A stretch of 64,000 bases of DNA from Diphasiastrum complanatum (taxonomy: Eukaryota; Streptophyta; Lycopodiopsida; Lycopodiales; Lycopodiaceae). The position numbers and the translations under genes are program-made. Under the pieces are notes generated by a model. It was given only the letters and a program-made list of their open reading frames with translations. It was not told the DNA's origin and searched no databases. Location: NCBI GenBank assembly GCA_029204225.1, contig MU831925.1, positions 32,706 through 96,705 on the forward strand. Direction: 5' to 3'. This document shows, piece by piece, positions 11,906-21,270 of this stretch (the first letter of the stretch is position 1; each line of letters opens with the position of its first letter).

Positions 11906-12724
11906 TATAGTCAGAGGTGTACTTCCAACAGATTATCGCCTAAATCCTTTTTTATATTTGAAGCTCTCCCTTCTGTCAGCCGGGCCCCACAGCTCTCTTT
12001 TCTTCTTTATTAAATCAGCTTCAATGAAAATATCCCTTCCTCAAACTTAGCACGCCCACATCACCTGAGAGCCAAGTAGGAACCAGGTCATTTGTGTCCA
12101 AGCAAGCACACGACAAACGGAACATACCAACCAAAGCAAACATAGAGGATCCCTCTCAAGCCACAAACCCCCCCTGAGACCGGACGTAGGACCTTTGCCT
12201 AGCCGCGCCCACACAAATCTATCACAGAATTAGCCCACGGGGAAACATCCATCCAACCATCCGTGCTTTCACCATTAAGCAGCACATTGCCTCAGTCACG
12301 CCCCACCACTTTTTGGTCGATAGCCCTTATAGCTAAACGATCGGCAGCTATCCCGCACCGGCAGCTAACCACCCGTGCTTTACACCCGAATTCGAGCAGC
12401 ATCTCTGTATCAATGGTTAACCCGTACAGTTCGAATATGTCGCCCCGCACCCCACAAGGTACAGACCGTGCTTTCACCTACCTAGGCAGCACTTTGCCTC
12501 ATCCGTCCTACGTGCAGACAGCGCCAGGCCCGAACCGCGAGAACTGACCGTGCTTACACCTCGAGGGCAGCACTTTGACTCATCAAGTCCCCCGTTCTGC
12601 CGACCACCCCGACCGTGGACGCACCCGTGCTTACACTGTGGGCAGCACCTTGCGCAACGGTTGTCCTGACAAATCCCAAAAACGTGGCCATCCCTGTGAG
12701 ACTTGCGTAGCTGACCGGCTAGTC
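11906..12724 (-). other. 5' leader of B(-)
   Basis: About 820 nt between PBS and ATG. On the minus strand it contains the serial GTGCT...AGCAC hairpins also seen at 30743-31128 and in the A leader. No conserved long upstream ORF is evident. Confidence 0.75.
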
Positions 12725-12737
12725 GGCTCTGATACCA
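12725..12737 (-). other. Primer-binding site of B(-)
   Basis: Minus strand reads TGGTATCAGAGCC, complementary to the 3' end of initiator tRNA-Met, two bases inside the 5' LTR end. Confidence 0.9.
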
Positions 12738-12739
12738 CA

Positions 12740-13659
12740 TGTTGCGCCGGCGCCTCAAAGGGCGCTGGGACTTGAGCGGTTTCCCCAACACGCGCTTAAG
12801 TCTAACATTCATCCATCATGCACTTACGTAAAAGCCAACTCAGAATCGTAACAAGCTTAACCATTCAGACTTAAGAAAACTGGAATCCCAACCAACCCGA
12901 AAGCCAACTCAGAATCCGTCCCCAAAAGGTAACCAAAGGCAAAGACAAGCCACACATGAAACCCAAGGCATAGTGGTCGCCAAACTGACCAATTGGCATA
13001 GCGGCAAGCCCCATGTCGGTGACAGGGACCCTTAGGCGCCAGCGACGCAAAAAGGTTGTAGTAAGGGTCCTTCCACTTGGACCAGTCCCGGAGGCGAAAC
13101 CGAAATGGTAATCATCCCCAAGGATCAACTTTATTAGATTTGGAAGAGGTTACATTCATACATAGACTGACCGGTCTCGGGGCCACCAACACGTGCTGGG
13201 CATTGTGCCTGGCTCGTGCTGGTAGAGAGAGCTGAGACCTGGCGACTGGATTCCTGGCGCTGGTTGAGCTGCCCAAGTTTCTGTCTGCCGGACTCCCCCT
13301 ATAGTTCTGCTGTGATTCGGCGCACCCCCTCTGGTTTGAAACATAGTGCTTTCTGGTAAAGCACGCTTTTTAGGACTTAGTTTTTATTTTGCTGATTAAG
13401 CCTGGCAAGCCTGGCAGAATCAGTCTGGCTCCCGGACATGGGTCCCGGGAGCCGTCCCGGCGGCCGAATCAACCTGCTTTCCTGACTAGGCCATGACTCG
13501 AGCTCCAGAGCTAGCTCATGACTTTGTGACTACTTGACTGGCTCACCACAGGTCGGAGGCTCAGTCCTTGACATTCTAACTTGCTCTGGGACCTTAGGGA
13601 GTGTCACCCCTTTGAGTCTTACAGGGCACGCTGGGTGCACCCAAGTCAGCTTTACAACA
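12740..13659 (-). repeat. 5' LTR of B(-)
   Basis: 920 bp, the partner of 8555-9474. An AAATAAAAACT box followed about 15 bp later by a perfect GTGCTTT/AAAGCAC hairpin suggests the promoter and transcript start region. Confidence 0.9.
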
Positions 13660-14247
13660 TCATGGCTCTCGCCTTGGCATGCTAGCGCCCCGGAGACTAG
13701 GGTCGGTCACACACTTGAAATGTAACCTTCTCAGATTTATCAATAAAGTGGGATTTTTCTCAAACTGACTCTGATTACCTTCTGGGTTTCAGTGTTCAGT
13801 AAAAGCGCCAGTTGTAAGGCCGCTTTCAAAATTTTTAACTTGGCACATAGCTGAGGGTCGTATCCCGAGACGCCAGCGGTATGCCGTCTGGACCATTCGG
13901 TCCGTGGCGCCAGCGGTATGCTGTCGGGACCATTTGGTCCAGGAACCGGTTGTTTCCATATCTGTCGCGGCTTGTGGTTCTGAGTGTTCCTTGCATGAAC
14001 GTGAATGGGTTAAGCTCTTGGGGAACGGGCTCTAACCTGTCGGCTGAGTTGGATGGCTTGCTTGGGTGGATGTTACCTGTTTATGGTTGTCCAGTCTGGC
14101 GTGGCGCCAGGTTGGCTTCCAGCACTCGTGACGAAGCTTTCAGTTGGTTAAGTTTGATGTAAGTCAGACCGCTTGCTTGGAATGGATGTTACTCGTTTGT
14201 AATGAAGCTTCGAGTTGGTTAAGTTTGATGTATGTCGGGTGGCTTGC

Positions 14248-15268
14248 TGTTGTAAAGCTACCTTTACAAGCTTTACTTCCGGCGCCATCGGCGCCAGCTA
14301 TGTCCCCGGCGCCAGCAGCGCCCCTGCTACTCCCGGCGCCAACGGCTTTACCAGCTTGGGTAGAGTGCTTGGTATGAGAGGGGTGCCGAATCACACCAAT
14401 ACTATAGGGGAGTGCGGGTTGCAACTCAGGGCGAGCTCCAACCAAGTCTCAGCGTCCCTTGCTGGAATGTTGTCATGGCTCTCGCCTTGGCATACTAGCG
14501 CCCCGAAGACTAGGGTCGGTCACACACTTGAAATGTAACCTTCTCAGATTTATGAATAAAGTGGGATTTTCCTCAAACTGACTCTGATTACCTTCTGGGT
14601 TTCAGTGTTCGGTAAAAGCGTCAGTTGTAAGGCCGCTTTCAAAATTTTTAACTTGGCACATAGCTGAGGGTCGTATCCCGGGACGCCAGCGGTATGCCGT
14701 CGGGACCATTCGGTCCGTGGCGCCAGCGGTATGCTGTCGAGACCATTTGGTCCAGGAACCGGTTGTTTCCATATCTGTCGCGGCTTGTGGTTCTGAGTGT
14801 TCCTTGCATGAACGTGAATGGGTTAAGCTCTTGGGGAACGGGCTCTAACCTGTCGGCTGAGTTGGATGGCTTGCTTGGGTGGATGTTACCTGTTTATGGT
14901 TGTCCAGTCTGGCGTGGCGCCAGGTTGGCTTCCAGCGCTCGTGACGAAGCTTTCAGTTGGTTAAGTCTGATGTAAGTCAGACCGCTTGCTTGGAATGGAT
15001 GTTACTCGTTTGTAACGAAGCTTCGAGTTGGTTAAGTTTGATGTATGTCGGGCGGCTTGCTTGGAGGGAAGTCACCCACATCGGGACCCCCGATCTGGCA
15101 TGGCGCCAGGTTGGATCTCAATGTTGGTTTTCGGAACTTCAAGTTGGTTAAGTCTGATCGTTGTTGGGGAGTTGGCTGCTTGTATGTCAAGTGGATTTGG
15201 ATGGCAAGAGTTGAAGGCTGGGAAGCTAAGTCGTGGTTCCCGGCTCCCTTTGGGATGCCTGCGCTACA
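14248..15268 (+). repeat. Family A LTR unit 3, complete 3' end
   Basis: Begins TGTTGTAAAGC and ends GCGCTACA, followed by the PBS, so this unit is the functional 5' LTR edge. It has the same internal deletion as unit 2 but keeps the 3' ~225 bp that units 1 and 2 lack. Confidence 0.8.
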
Positions 15269-15270
15269 TG

Positions 15271-15283
15271 TGGTATCAGAGCC
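15271..15283 (+). other. Primer-binding site of the A element
   Basis: TGGTATCAGAGCC two bases after the LTR end, the same initiator tRNA-Met site as in B and B'. Confidence 0.9.
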
Positions 15284-15698
15284 GACTAGCCGATCAGCTA
15301 TGCGGATCTCACGGAAATGGCCACGGTTTGGGGTTCATCAAGACAACTGTTGTGCAAGGTGCTGCCCACAGTGTAAGCACGGGTGCGTCCACGGTCGGGG
15401 TGGTCGGTAGAACGGGGGACTTGATGACTCAAGGTGCTGCCCTTGAGGTGTAAGCACGGTCAGTTCTCGCGGTTCGGGCCTGGCGCTGTCTGCACGTAGG
15501 ACGGATGAGGCAAAGTGCTCCCTAGGGAGGTGAAAGCACGGTCTGTACCTTGTGGGGTGCGGGGCGACATATTCGAACTGTACGGGTTAACCATTGATAC
15601 AGAGATGTTGCTCGAATTCGGGTGTAAAGCACGGGTGGTTAGCTGCCGGTGCGGGATAGATGGCGATCGTTTAGTTATAAGGGCTATCGACCAAAAAG
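15284..15698 (+). other. 5' leader of the A element, interrupted by C-na
   Basis: Nearly the same as the B leader (30667-31080), with hairpin motifs near 15355, 15430 and 15510. It is interrupted by C-na after CCAAAAAG and resumes at 21271 with AAAAGTGGTGGGGCG, matching the unbroken B leader at 31077. Confidence 0.8.
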
Positions 15699-16345
15699 TG
15701 TGAAAAATACAGATCCTAAGTGGATCTAAACTCCAAAATCATTGGCTTGAATGCTTGCACTCCAAACTACATAAGCTAGGAATTGGCAACACATTCTATG
15801 CTACCTAGAATGCAAAGAACTTGATCAAAAAGCATTTATCACAAATGGAAACTTCCATAAACATCAAGTGCGGCCCAAAATAGCATTATACAGTCCATAA
15901 TACATCAGCCTACCACTTTTGGAAAGCACCTAAGATCATACACACAAAGCTTGAACTCAATCACTACACAATGCCAACAATGGAAGGAGAACCCAATAGA
16001 AAAATCTCTCATTAAGCAAATGAATACAATGGATCTGCTCCAACCTGTTTCTCCACGGCCTACCTGCTATATATAGCTGAGAGAGATGACTCTCTCTCCT
16101 CTCTCTAGACCCTCCTTACCTAAAATATGCCCTATATAGGTAAAATTGGCATATATGTCCAAAATACATGAAAATGGACTCATTTCGAAGGTCTTGAAGT
16201 TTGACACTTCTTCATACTGAAAAAATACACTTACTAAAAATATCTAGACCTGTTTCACACGTGTGAAAAGTCAGATCCTAAACTATGTGCCATTTTTAGC
16301 AATTTTGGCCTAAAACTAGACAAGGAAATGTTGACAATTTTCACA
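15699..16345 (-). repeat. 3' LTR of C-na
   Basis: 647 bp, TGTGAAAAATACAG...AATTTTCACA on the plus strand. It carries the palindrome TTTCACACGTGTGAAA at 16253-16268. Confidence 0.92.
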
Positions 16346-16358
16346 CTCCCTCTTCAAC
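16346..16358 (-). other. Polypurine tract of C-na
   Basis: Minus strand reads GTTGAAGAGGGAG directly before the 3' LTR. The same string precedes the 3' LTR of the copia at 47344. Confidence 0.85.
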
Positions 16359-19300
16359 TTAACTTGCTAGTTTTACAACACTACTTTGTTCCAACTTAAG
16401 AATGATCTCCATCATCAGAATAGATCTCTTCTCAAGGATCCTAATATGTACAAAATAGGACACAACATAATTGATATAGATAATAGTGTCCATATAGGAT
16501 GCTTCACTATTTCTTACATCAATTTTACATAGAATCATAAAAATGGTACATGTAAAAGAACATAGAATCTCAATTAATGAATTCCTCCATGTATCCATCT
16601 CTGGTTTCTCTGTAAAATAGCAGCAAACAAGTTGTAAATGAAAGTGATCAACAAGTGTTTGCATGCCTCCTCCACATTTCACTATACATATAGTGAATGC
16701 AACATGTATCTCCATGAATGAACTTCCATCACCACCTTGCCTTTGTAGATCTTCAATCCATGAAAGCCTTTGAGTGAATGAATGCCAAAAAGATGTGTTC
16801 CCTACTCCATTTGAATGACCAAAACCTGAACTTGAAATACTTGAAGTACCTCCACAAGATTTGCACACAACGCTTGATCCTACAATGTCAACAAGTTGCC
16901 AATTTGCCAACACTAGAATACTAGATCTTGAACTTTGTTCAAAAGAAAACATATTGACCACTTCAATACCTTTCAAGATCTGAATGAATTCATGTACTTG
17001 ATCATACAAACCAGCAATGATAACTATTCCATCTCCAAGATCCAAAGGATGCAAAACTATGGAACTAGTTTTATTGAAATTTGACAATTTCAACACATTG
17101 ACATAACAATGTTCATACATGAGATTAGGCAAGTGAGGTAGAGTAAGAAGACACTTCCTTGCAGCTCCAAAGACCTTACTTGAACCTTCAAGAACCTGTA
17201 AAAACAGATCCAAAATGCCTTGACCATTTGTCTCTTCTTTGATGCTTTTCACTAGCTTCGAATTGCCACTTGTCTCTTGGTGTTGATGAAGCAATCCAAG
17301 ATCAACCTCTTGATCTTCCAATAAGACATCAAAGATCTTGCATATGTGAACATCTTCAGATCTGAAACTCTGAAGATACTCCCTCTCAAACACATGATTA
17401 AGATCCCACAAGATCTCATCAATGCTCAAATTTGACCCTTCACTATAGTTAGTGAAAACAATGCCACCATCATAAACCAAAAGATAGATTCCAACATTTC
17501 CATTTAACATGAAGTAGAGTAGGTGAAGATGAGTATCAAAACTAATCAAAACAGCCCTCTTGAGTTCATAACAAACCTCAATAAGCTCACCAATGATATC
17601 TCCCTTGCCTTGAAGAAGTTGCCACTTGAGTTGCTCCATGTAGTCTTCTTCAACCAACCTTTTGCCATCTTGACCATGAATGAACAATCCACCACAATCA
17701 TAGAATGCTTTGAGTTGATGAAGAGATGTTAGATCCATGCTTTGGATCTTCCCAAGAACCACTCTTCCATTGCCCTTTCCTTCACAAGACTCCCTCTTAA
17801 TGCTAGCACCACAAAAGTTAGAAACCTCCCTCTTGATAGTTGCACCATAAGAAGTAGAAGACTCTTGAATATTAGAAGCCAAGAAAAGAATCCTTAGTAC
17901 CTTCAACATAAGAGTGATTGAAGTACTCTCTCTTTTCAAACATGAACTTCTACTCAATGATTTAGGTAATGAGTCATATGATAATGATTCTTCCTCACTA
18001 TCGTTCATAAAAACATCATTCAAAGTACATCCTACTTTGAACACTTCACATACTTCTCTTCCTTTTGACTTGTGATCTCCCTCACCAAGTCTCATGATAG
18101 AAACCTTTGATCTACTCTTTTTATGAAGAAATGTGACACCACTTGTTGCACAAATGACTTTATCACAAAAAGATGTAAAAGAACCATTTCCTTCAAGCAT
18201 GCTCAAAGCACCATCATCTTTTCCCACATGATTACATACATCAATATGAAAAGAATTAGAAGAACAACCATCTTCTTGCAAAGAATGACACTTAGCATCT
18301 CCATCTTTTTCCATATGAACAAACAAGTCATTAGCAACAATCACTTCCAAAGAAGAATCTTCATCAACTCCATTGATGAAGTTAGCTCCTTCCTTACCTT
18401 TTCCATTTTTGCACTTGCCATCTAGCACCATTGAAGAACCAACAAGCCTTGGAAGTCCATGAGTAGAATAGTACAAACATGATGCTAATTTAGCTCCACA
18501 TGACTCCATATGACTAGTAGGTAACACTAGTGCATCTTCAAGATCCAATGGATCCAAAAAATTGACCATAGATTCACCAAAGCTTGCCAAGTTAGCACAA
18601 CAATTATCATCTCCAAGAAGTACATTAGATCTCAACCTAGATCTAGCATTTTGTTTCTTATGGCATTCATTTGCAAAATGTCCTTTTATCCCACAATAAA
18701 AGCACTTGAACTTTGACTTATTGTTCTTAGTAGAAGAGGAAGAGGAAGAGTGATCATCATGATCAAAGTTACCACCTTTGGACCATTTCCCTTTGCCTTT
18801 ACCTTTGCCCTTGAATTTGCCTTTTGTGAAGAAAGCCTCTTCACCTCCACCTTGCAAGGATGCACCATCAAGCTTTGATTGCAACCTATGTTCTTCAGCC
18901 AATAATATTTCTTGCAAGTCAACCACACTTGGCAAGACTCTTTGAATGGCAAAACTTTGCACAAGGTTAGCATGTTCATTTAGCAAACCATTCAACATAA
19001 CTTGGACTATTTCACCATCTTTTATGTTCTCATCAATGCATGCTAAATCATCACTTAGGGACTTAACTCTCAAGATAAATGCATGAGCACTTTCACCCTC
19101 TCTTTGCCTACTAGAAAATATTTGTCTCCTTAGGGTCAATACCCTAGATGTGGACTTTGATTCAAAGAGCTTCTTTAAGGCATTCCATGCCTCACTTGCA
19201 CTTTGACACTTTCCAACTTCCTTGAGAAGTTCATTTGTAACATTCATTTTAATGATATGAAGAGCCCTTTTGGCCTTCTTATCAAACCTTTGTTGCTCTT

Positions 19301-19451
19301 GAAGTGTGAGAGGTCTCTCTTCAATTTCTGCAACTATGTCCATGAGTTCATTCAACTCAAGTAAGGACTCCATCCTCACTTTCCAAGTAGAGTAGTTTGA
19401 TGAACTCAACCTTTCACTAGACTCTAGCATGATCCCACCATTGGAAGCCAT
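16359..19451 (-). CDS. Gag fused to a ~765-residue protein region of unknown function
   Basis: A 1,030-residue uninterrupted ORF. Residues 1-195 are a copia Gag of the UBN2/DUF4219 type (SSSNYSTWKVRMESLL near 16-31; SASEAWNALKKLF near 84-96). A Lys/Gly-rich stretch (211-226), a Ser run and a CX2CX4HX4C zinc knuckle (C250, C253, H258, C263) follow. The N-terminus clearly resembles the gag at 43540. From about residue 266 to the end I find no protease motif (no DSGA or DTGA), no HHCC or DDE integrase signature and no YVDD. The region is Ser/Cys-rich with a partial internal repeat (GATIKREVSNFCG / GASIKRESCEG), several hydrophobic stretches and a basic/hydrophobic C-terminus. The last residues (KLAS) match the end of the gag-pol ORF at 47310, as though pol was swapped for other sequence. 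Function of this region is unknown; capture of a host gene or decayed pol are alternatives. Confidence 0.85.
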   Translation of the reverse strand: MASNGGIMLESSERLSSSNYSTWKVRMESLLELNELMDIVAEIEERPLTLQEQQRFDKKAKRALHIIKMNVTNELLKEVGKCQSASEAWNALKKLFESKSTSRVLTLRRQIFSSRQREGESAHAFILRVKSLSDDLACIDENIKDGEIVQVMLNGLLNEHANLVQSFAIQRVLPSVVDLQEILLAEEHRLQSKLDGASLQGGGEEAFFTKGKFKGKGKGKGKWSKGGNFDHDDHSSSSSSTKNNKSKFKCFYCGIKGHFANECHKKQNARSRLRSNVLLGDDNCCANLASFGESMVNFLDPLDLEDALVLPTSHMESCGAKLASCLYYSTHGLPRLVGSSMVLDGKCKNGKGKEGANFINGVDEDSSLEVIVANDLFVHMEKDGDAKCHSLQEDGCSSNSFHIDVCNHVGKDDGALSMLEGNGSFTSFCDKVICATSGVTFLHKKSRSKVSIMRLGEGDHKSKGREVCEVFKVGCTLNDVFMNDSEEESLSYDSLPKSLSRSSCLKRESTSITLMLKVLRILFLASNIQESSTSYGATIKREVSNFCGASIKRESCEGKGNGRVVLGKIQSMDLTSLHQLKAFYDCGGLFIHGQDGKRLVEEDYMEQLKWQLLQGKGDIIGELIEVCYELKRAVLISFDTHLHLLYFMLNGNVGIYLLVYDGGIVFTNYSEGSNLSIDEILWDLNHVFEREYLQSFRSEDVHICKIFDVLLEDQEVDLGLLHQHQETSGNSKLVKSIKEETNGQGILDLFLQVLEGSSKVFGAARKCLLTLPHLPNLMYEHCYVNVLKLSNFNKTSSIVLHPLDLGDGIVIIAGLYDQVHEFIQILKGIEVVNMFSFEQSSRSSILVLANWQLVDIVGSSVVCKSCGGTSSISSSGFGHSNGVGNTSFWHSFTQRLSWIEDLQRQGGDGSSFMEIHVAFTICIVKCGGGMQTLVDHFHLQLVCCYFTEKPEMDTWRNSLIEILCSFTCTIFMILCKIDVRNSEASYMDTIIYINYVVSYFVHIRILEKRSILMMEIILKLEQSSVVKLAS

Positions 19452-20608
19452 GATTCTAATGTTTCTTCAACTTTTAGGTTCTGTCCTAAAGCACTTAGCA
19501 CTCACTTTTCTCTCAACAAATGATAGATAAAGAGATCTATGAAGATTTAGGACCCTAAAACACTTCTATCTTGAACCTAGATGGTTTCCAAGCATAGAAA
19601 GGAAGATTGAAACACATGCAACACTTTGCACACACTAAGAATGGATTACAAAATCAAACCAACCTGAACACACTCTTGCTTAAGCTCTCAAACTTTCCAG
19701 CAAGTGACCAAATCAAGTTATGGTGTGAAGAGTTACTTGCATTCTTAGAAAATACCCAAAACTAGGATGCCAAGATTACCTAGTAATGAACAAACTTGAT
19801 CAACATATGATCAACACACTAAGATATTGATTCAACCTGTAAAACCACATGTAAACCACACTTCTAAAAGTTTATAAACTCCAGCAAGTGATAAATACAA
19901 GATTTAGAGGTGAATGAATGAGCACACTTAGTGAATCACAAGACTAGCTTCACTATCTTGTCAAATCTTGGTGTTTAGATGTAGATCTAAGATCACTTCA
20001 CATGAGAATGTTCCTCAACCTGTTAAGAACCTGAAAACACACTTGCATAATGGTTAACACCTTCCAGCAAATGCTCCAATCAAATTACATAAGGAGAGTT
20101 ACTTACATGCTCAACAAAGTACACCAAAATTTATGCCAAAATTGATGACAATCTTTACAATATGCTCTTCACAATGGAGCTTACAATATGTTCACCCAAA
20201 AAAGGGGATCTTTCATCCAAATGGGAGCTTTGCTCAGCCTTTAGGAGAATTACAACTCACTCAAAAGAGCATTTGTCATCCACTTAAGGAGAAGTTTCAT
20301 CCACTTAAGGAGAGTGTTCATCCAAGAATGGAGATTGTCAACAATAGGATTGAAAAGAACATTGTTAGTATTGAATATGCACAAGCCTCACAATCACAAA
20401 TGATTAGGTGTTATGATCTGATCCAAAATAGTTTCTTTTCAGCCTCTGATCTTCAATAGACCTGAAATATGCTTTTGATCCACAAGTTCAACTCACAAAA
20501 CAAAGGTTAGTAAGATTTGATCAACAAAGCAATGCAAAATCATGCTAGAACTTGATCAAACATCCAAATATCACCAAAAATGGAATACTTACTATAAATA
20601 GAAGCCAA
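19452..20608 (-). other. 5' leader of C-na with imperfect repeats
   Basis: About 1.16 kb between PBS and ATG. Three imperfect ~150-190-bp units are visible on the plus strand near 19660, 19835 and 20015, each with an AACCTG box followed 45-60 bp later by CCAGCAA(G/A)TG. Short tandem copies of CATCCACTTAAGGAGA occur near 20277-20325. No gene is supported on either strand. Confidence 0.6.
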
Positions 20609-20623
20609 CCAGCTCTGATACCA
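20609..20623 (-). other. Primer-binding site of C-na
   Basis: Minus strand reads TGGTATCAGAGCTGG, an initiator tRNA-Met match abutting the 5' LTR. Confidence 0.9.
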
Positions 20624-21270
20624 TGTGAAAAATACAGATCCTAAGTGGATCTAAACTCCAAAATCATTGGCTTGAATGCTTGCACTCCAAACTACATAAG
20701 CTAGGAATTGGCAACACATTCTATGCTACCTAGAATGCAAAGAACTTGATCAAAAAGCATTTATCACAAATGGAAACTTCCATAAACATCAAGTGCGGCC
20801 CAAAATAGCATTATACAGTCCATAATACATCAGCCTACCACTTTTGGAAAGCACCTAAGATCATACACACAAAGCTTGAACTCAATCACTACACAATGCC
20901 AACAATGGAAGGAGAACCCAATAGAAAAATCTCTCATTAAGCAAATGAATACAATGGATCTGCTCCAACCTGTTTCTCCACGGCCTACCTGCTATATATA
21001 GCTGAGAGAGATGACTCTCTCTCCTCTCTCTAGACCCTCCTTACCTAAAATATGCCCTATATAGGTAAAATTGGCATATATGTCCAAAATACATGAAAAT
21101 GGACTCATTTCGAAGGTCTTGAAGTTTGACACTTCTTCATACTGAAAAAATACACTTACTAAAAATATCTAGACCTGTTTCACACGTGTGAAAAGTCAGA
21201 TCCTAAACTATGTGCCATTTTTAGCAATTTTGGCCTAAAACTAGACAAGGAAATGTTGACAATTTTCACA
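20624..21270 (-). repeat. 5' LTR of C-na
   Basis: 647 bp, identical by reading to 15699-16345. It contains the palindromic G-box TTTCACACGTGTGAAA at 21178-21193 and a TATA box at 20993-21001. Confidence 0.92.
20993..21001 (-). promoter_or_regulatory. TATA box in the C-na 5' LTR
   Basis: Minus strand reads CTATATATAGC in the middle of the LTR, the usual place for a copia promoter. The related LTR at 47344 has CATAAATAG in the equivalent position. Confidence 0.6.

Larger units (their letters stand above)
8555..13659 (-). mobile_element. Element B(-): gypsy-type, gag-protease only, complete
   Basis: 5,105 bp with two 920-bp LTRs (8555-9474 and 12740-13659), flanked by a perfect TCATG duplication (8550-8554, 13660-13664). 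PBS is at 12725-12737 and the purine tract at 9475-9484. The only gene is an intact gag-protease ORF; no RT, RNase H or integrase is present and there is no room for them. The two LTRs differ at only a few positions by eye, so the insertion is young. It sits inside an A LTR whose uninterrupted sequence appears elsewhere in the window. Confidence 0.9.
8326..14247 (+). repeat. Family A LTR unit 2, split by element B(-)
   Basis: Two LTR parts, 8326-8554 and 13660-14247, are rejoined if B(-) and one TCATG duplication are removed. It ends at the same truncated point (GTCGGGTGGCTTGC) as unit 1. It has an internal deletion of roughly 200 bp after the GGCGCC block that is shared with unit 3. Confidence 0.75.
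15699..21270 (-). mobile_element. Element C-na: copia-type, gag plus unknown domain, no pol
   Basis: 5,572 bp, flanked by AAAAG duplications (15694-15698, 21271-21275). The LTRs (15699-16345, 20624-21270) are both 647 bp and read identical base for base, so insertion was very recent. PBS (20609-20623) and purine tract (16346-16358) are intact. The single ORF carries a copia-type gag but no protease, integrase, RT or RNase H. LTR and gag relate it to the gag-pol copia at 43540-47998, the likely source of missing enzymes (inference). Confidence 0.92.

Noticed and set aside
10005-12050. Long plus-strand ORFs (119 and 220 residues) opposite the B(-) gag
   Set aside because: Antisense shadows of a conserved coding frame; identical shadows occur opposite B(+).
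12263-12812. Antisense and sense ORFs of 60-112 residues in the B leader (for example 12474-12812)
   Set aside because: They span LTR, PBS and hairpin sequence and follow conservation of the leader RNA; no codon-level signal can be seen.
20133-20459. 108-residue plus-strand ORF in the C-na leader
   Set aside because: Antisense to the element, made of short repeats, and without a domain.
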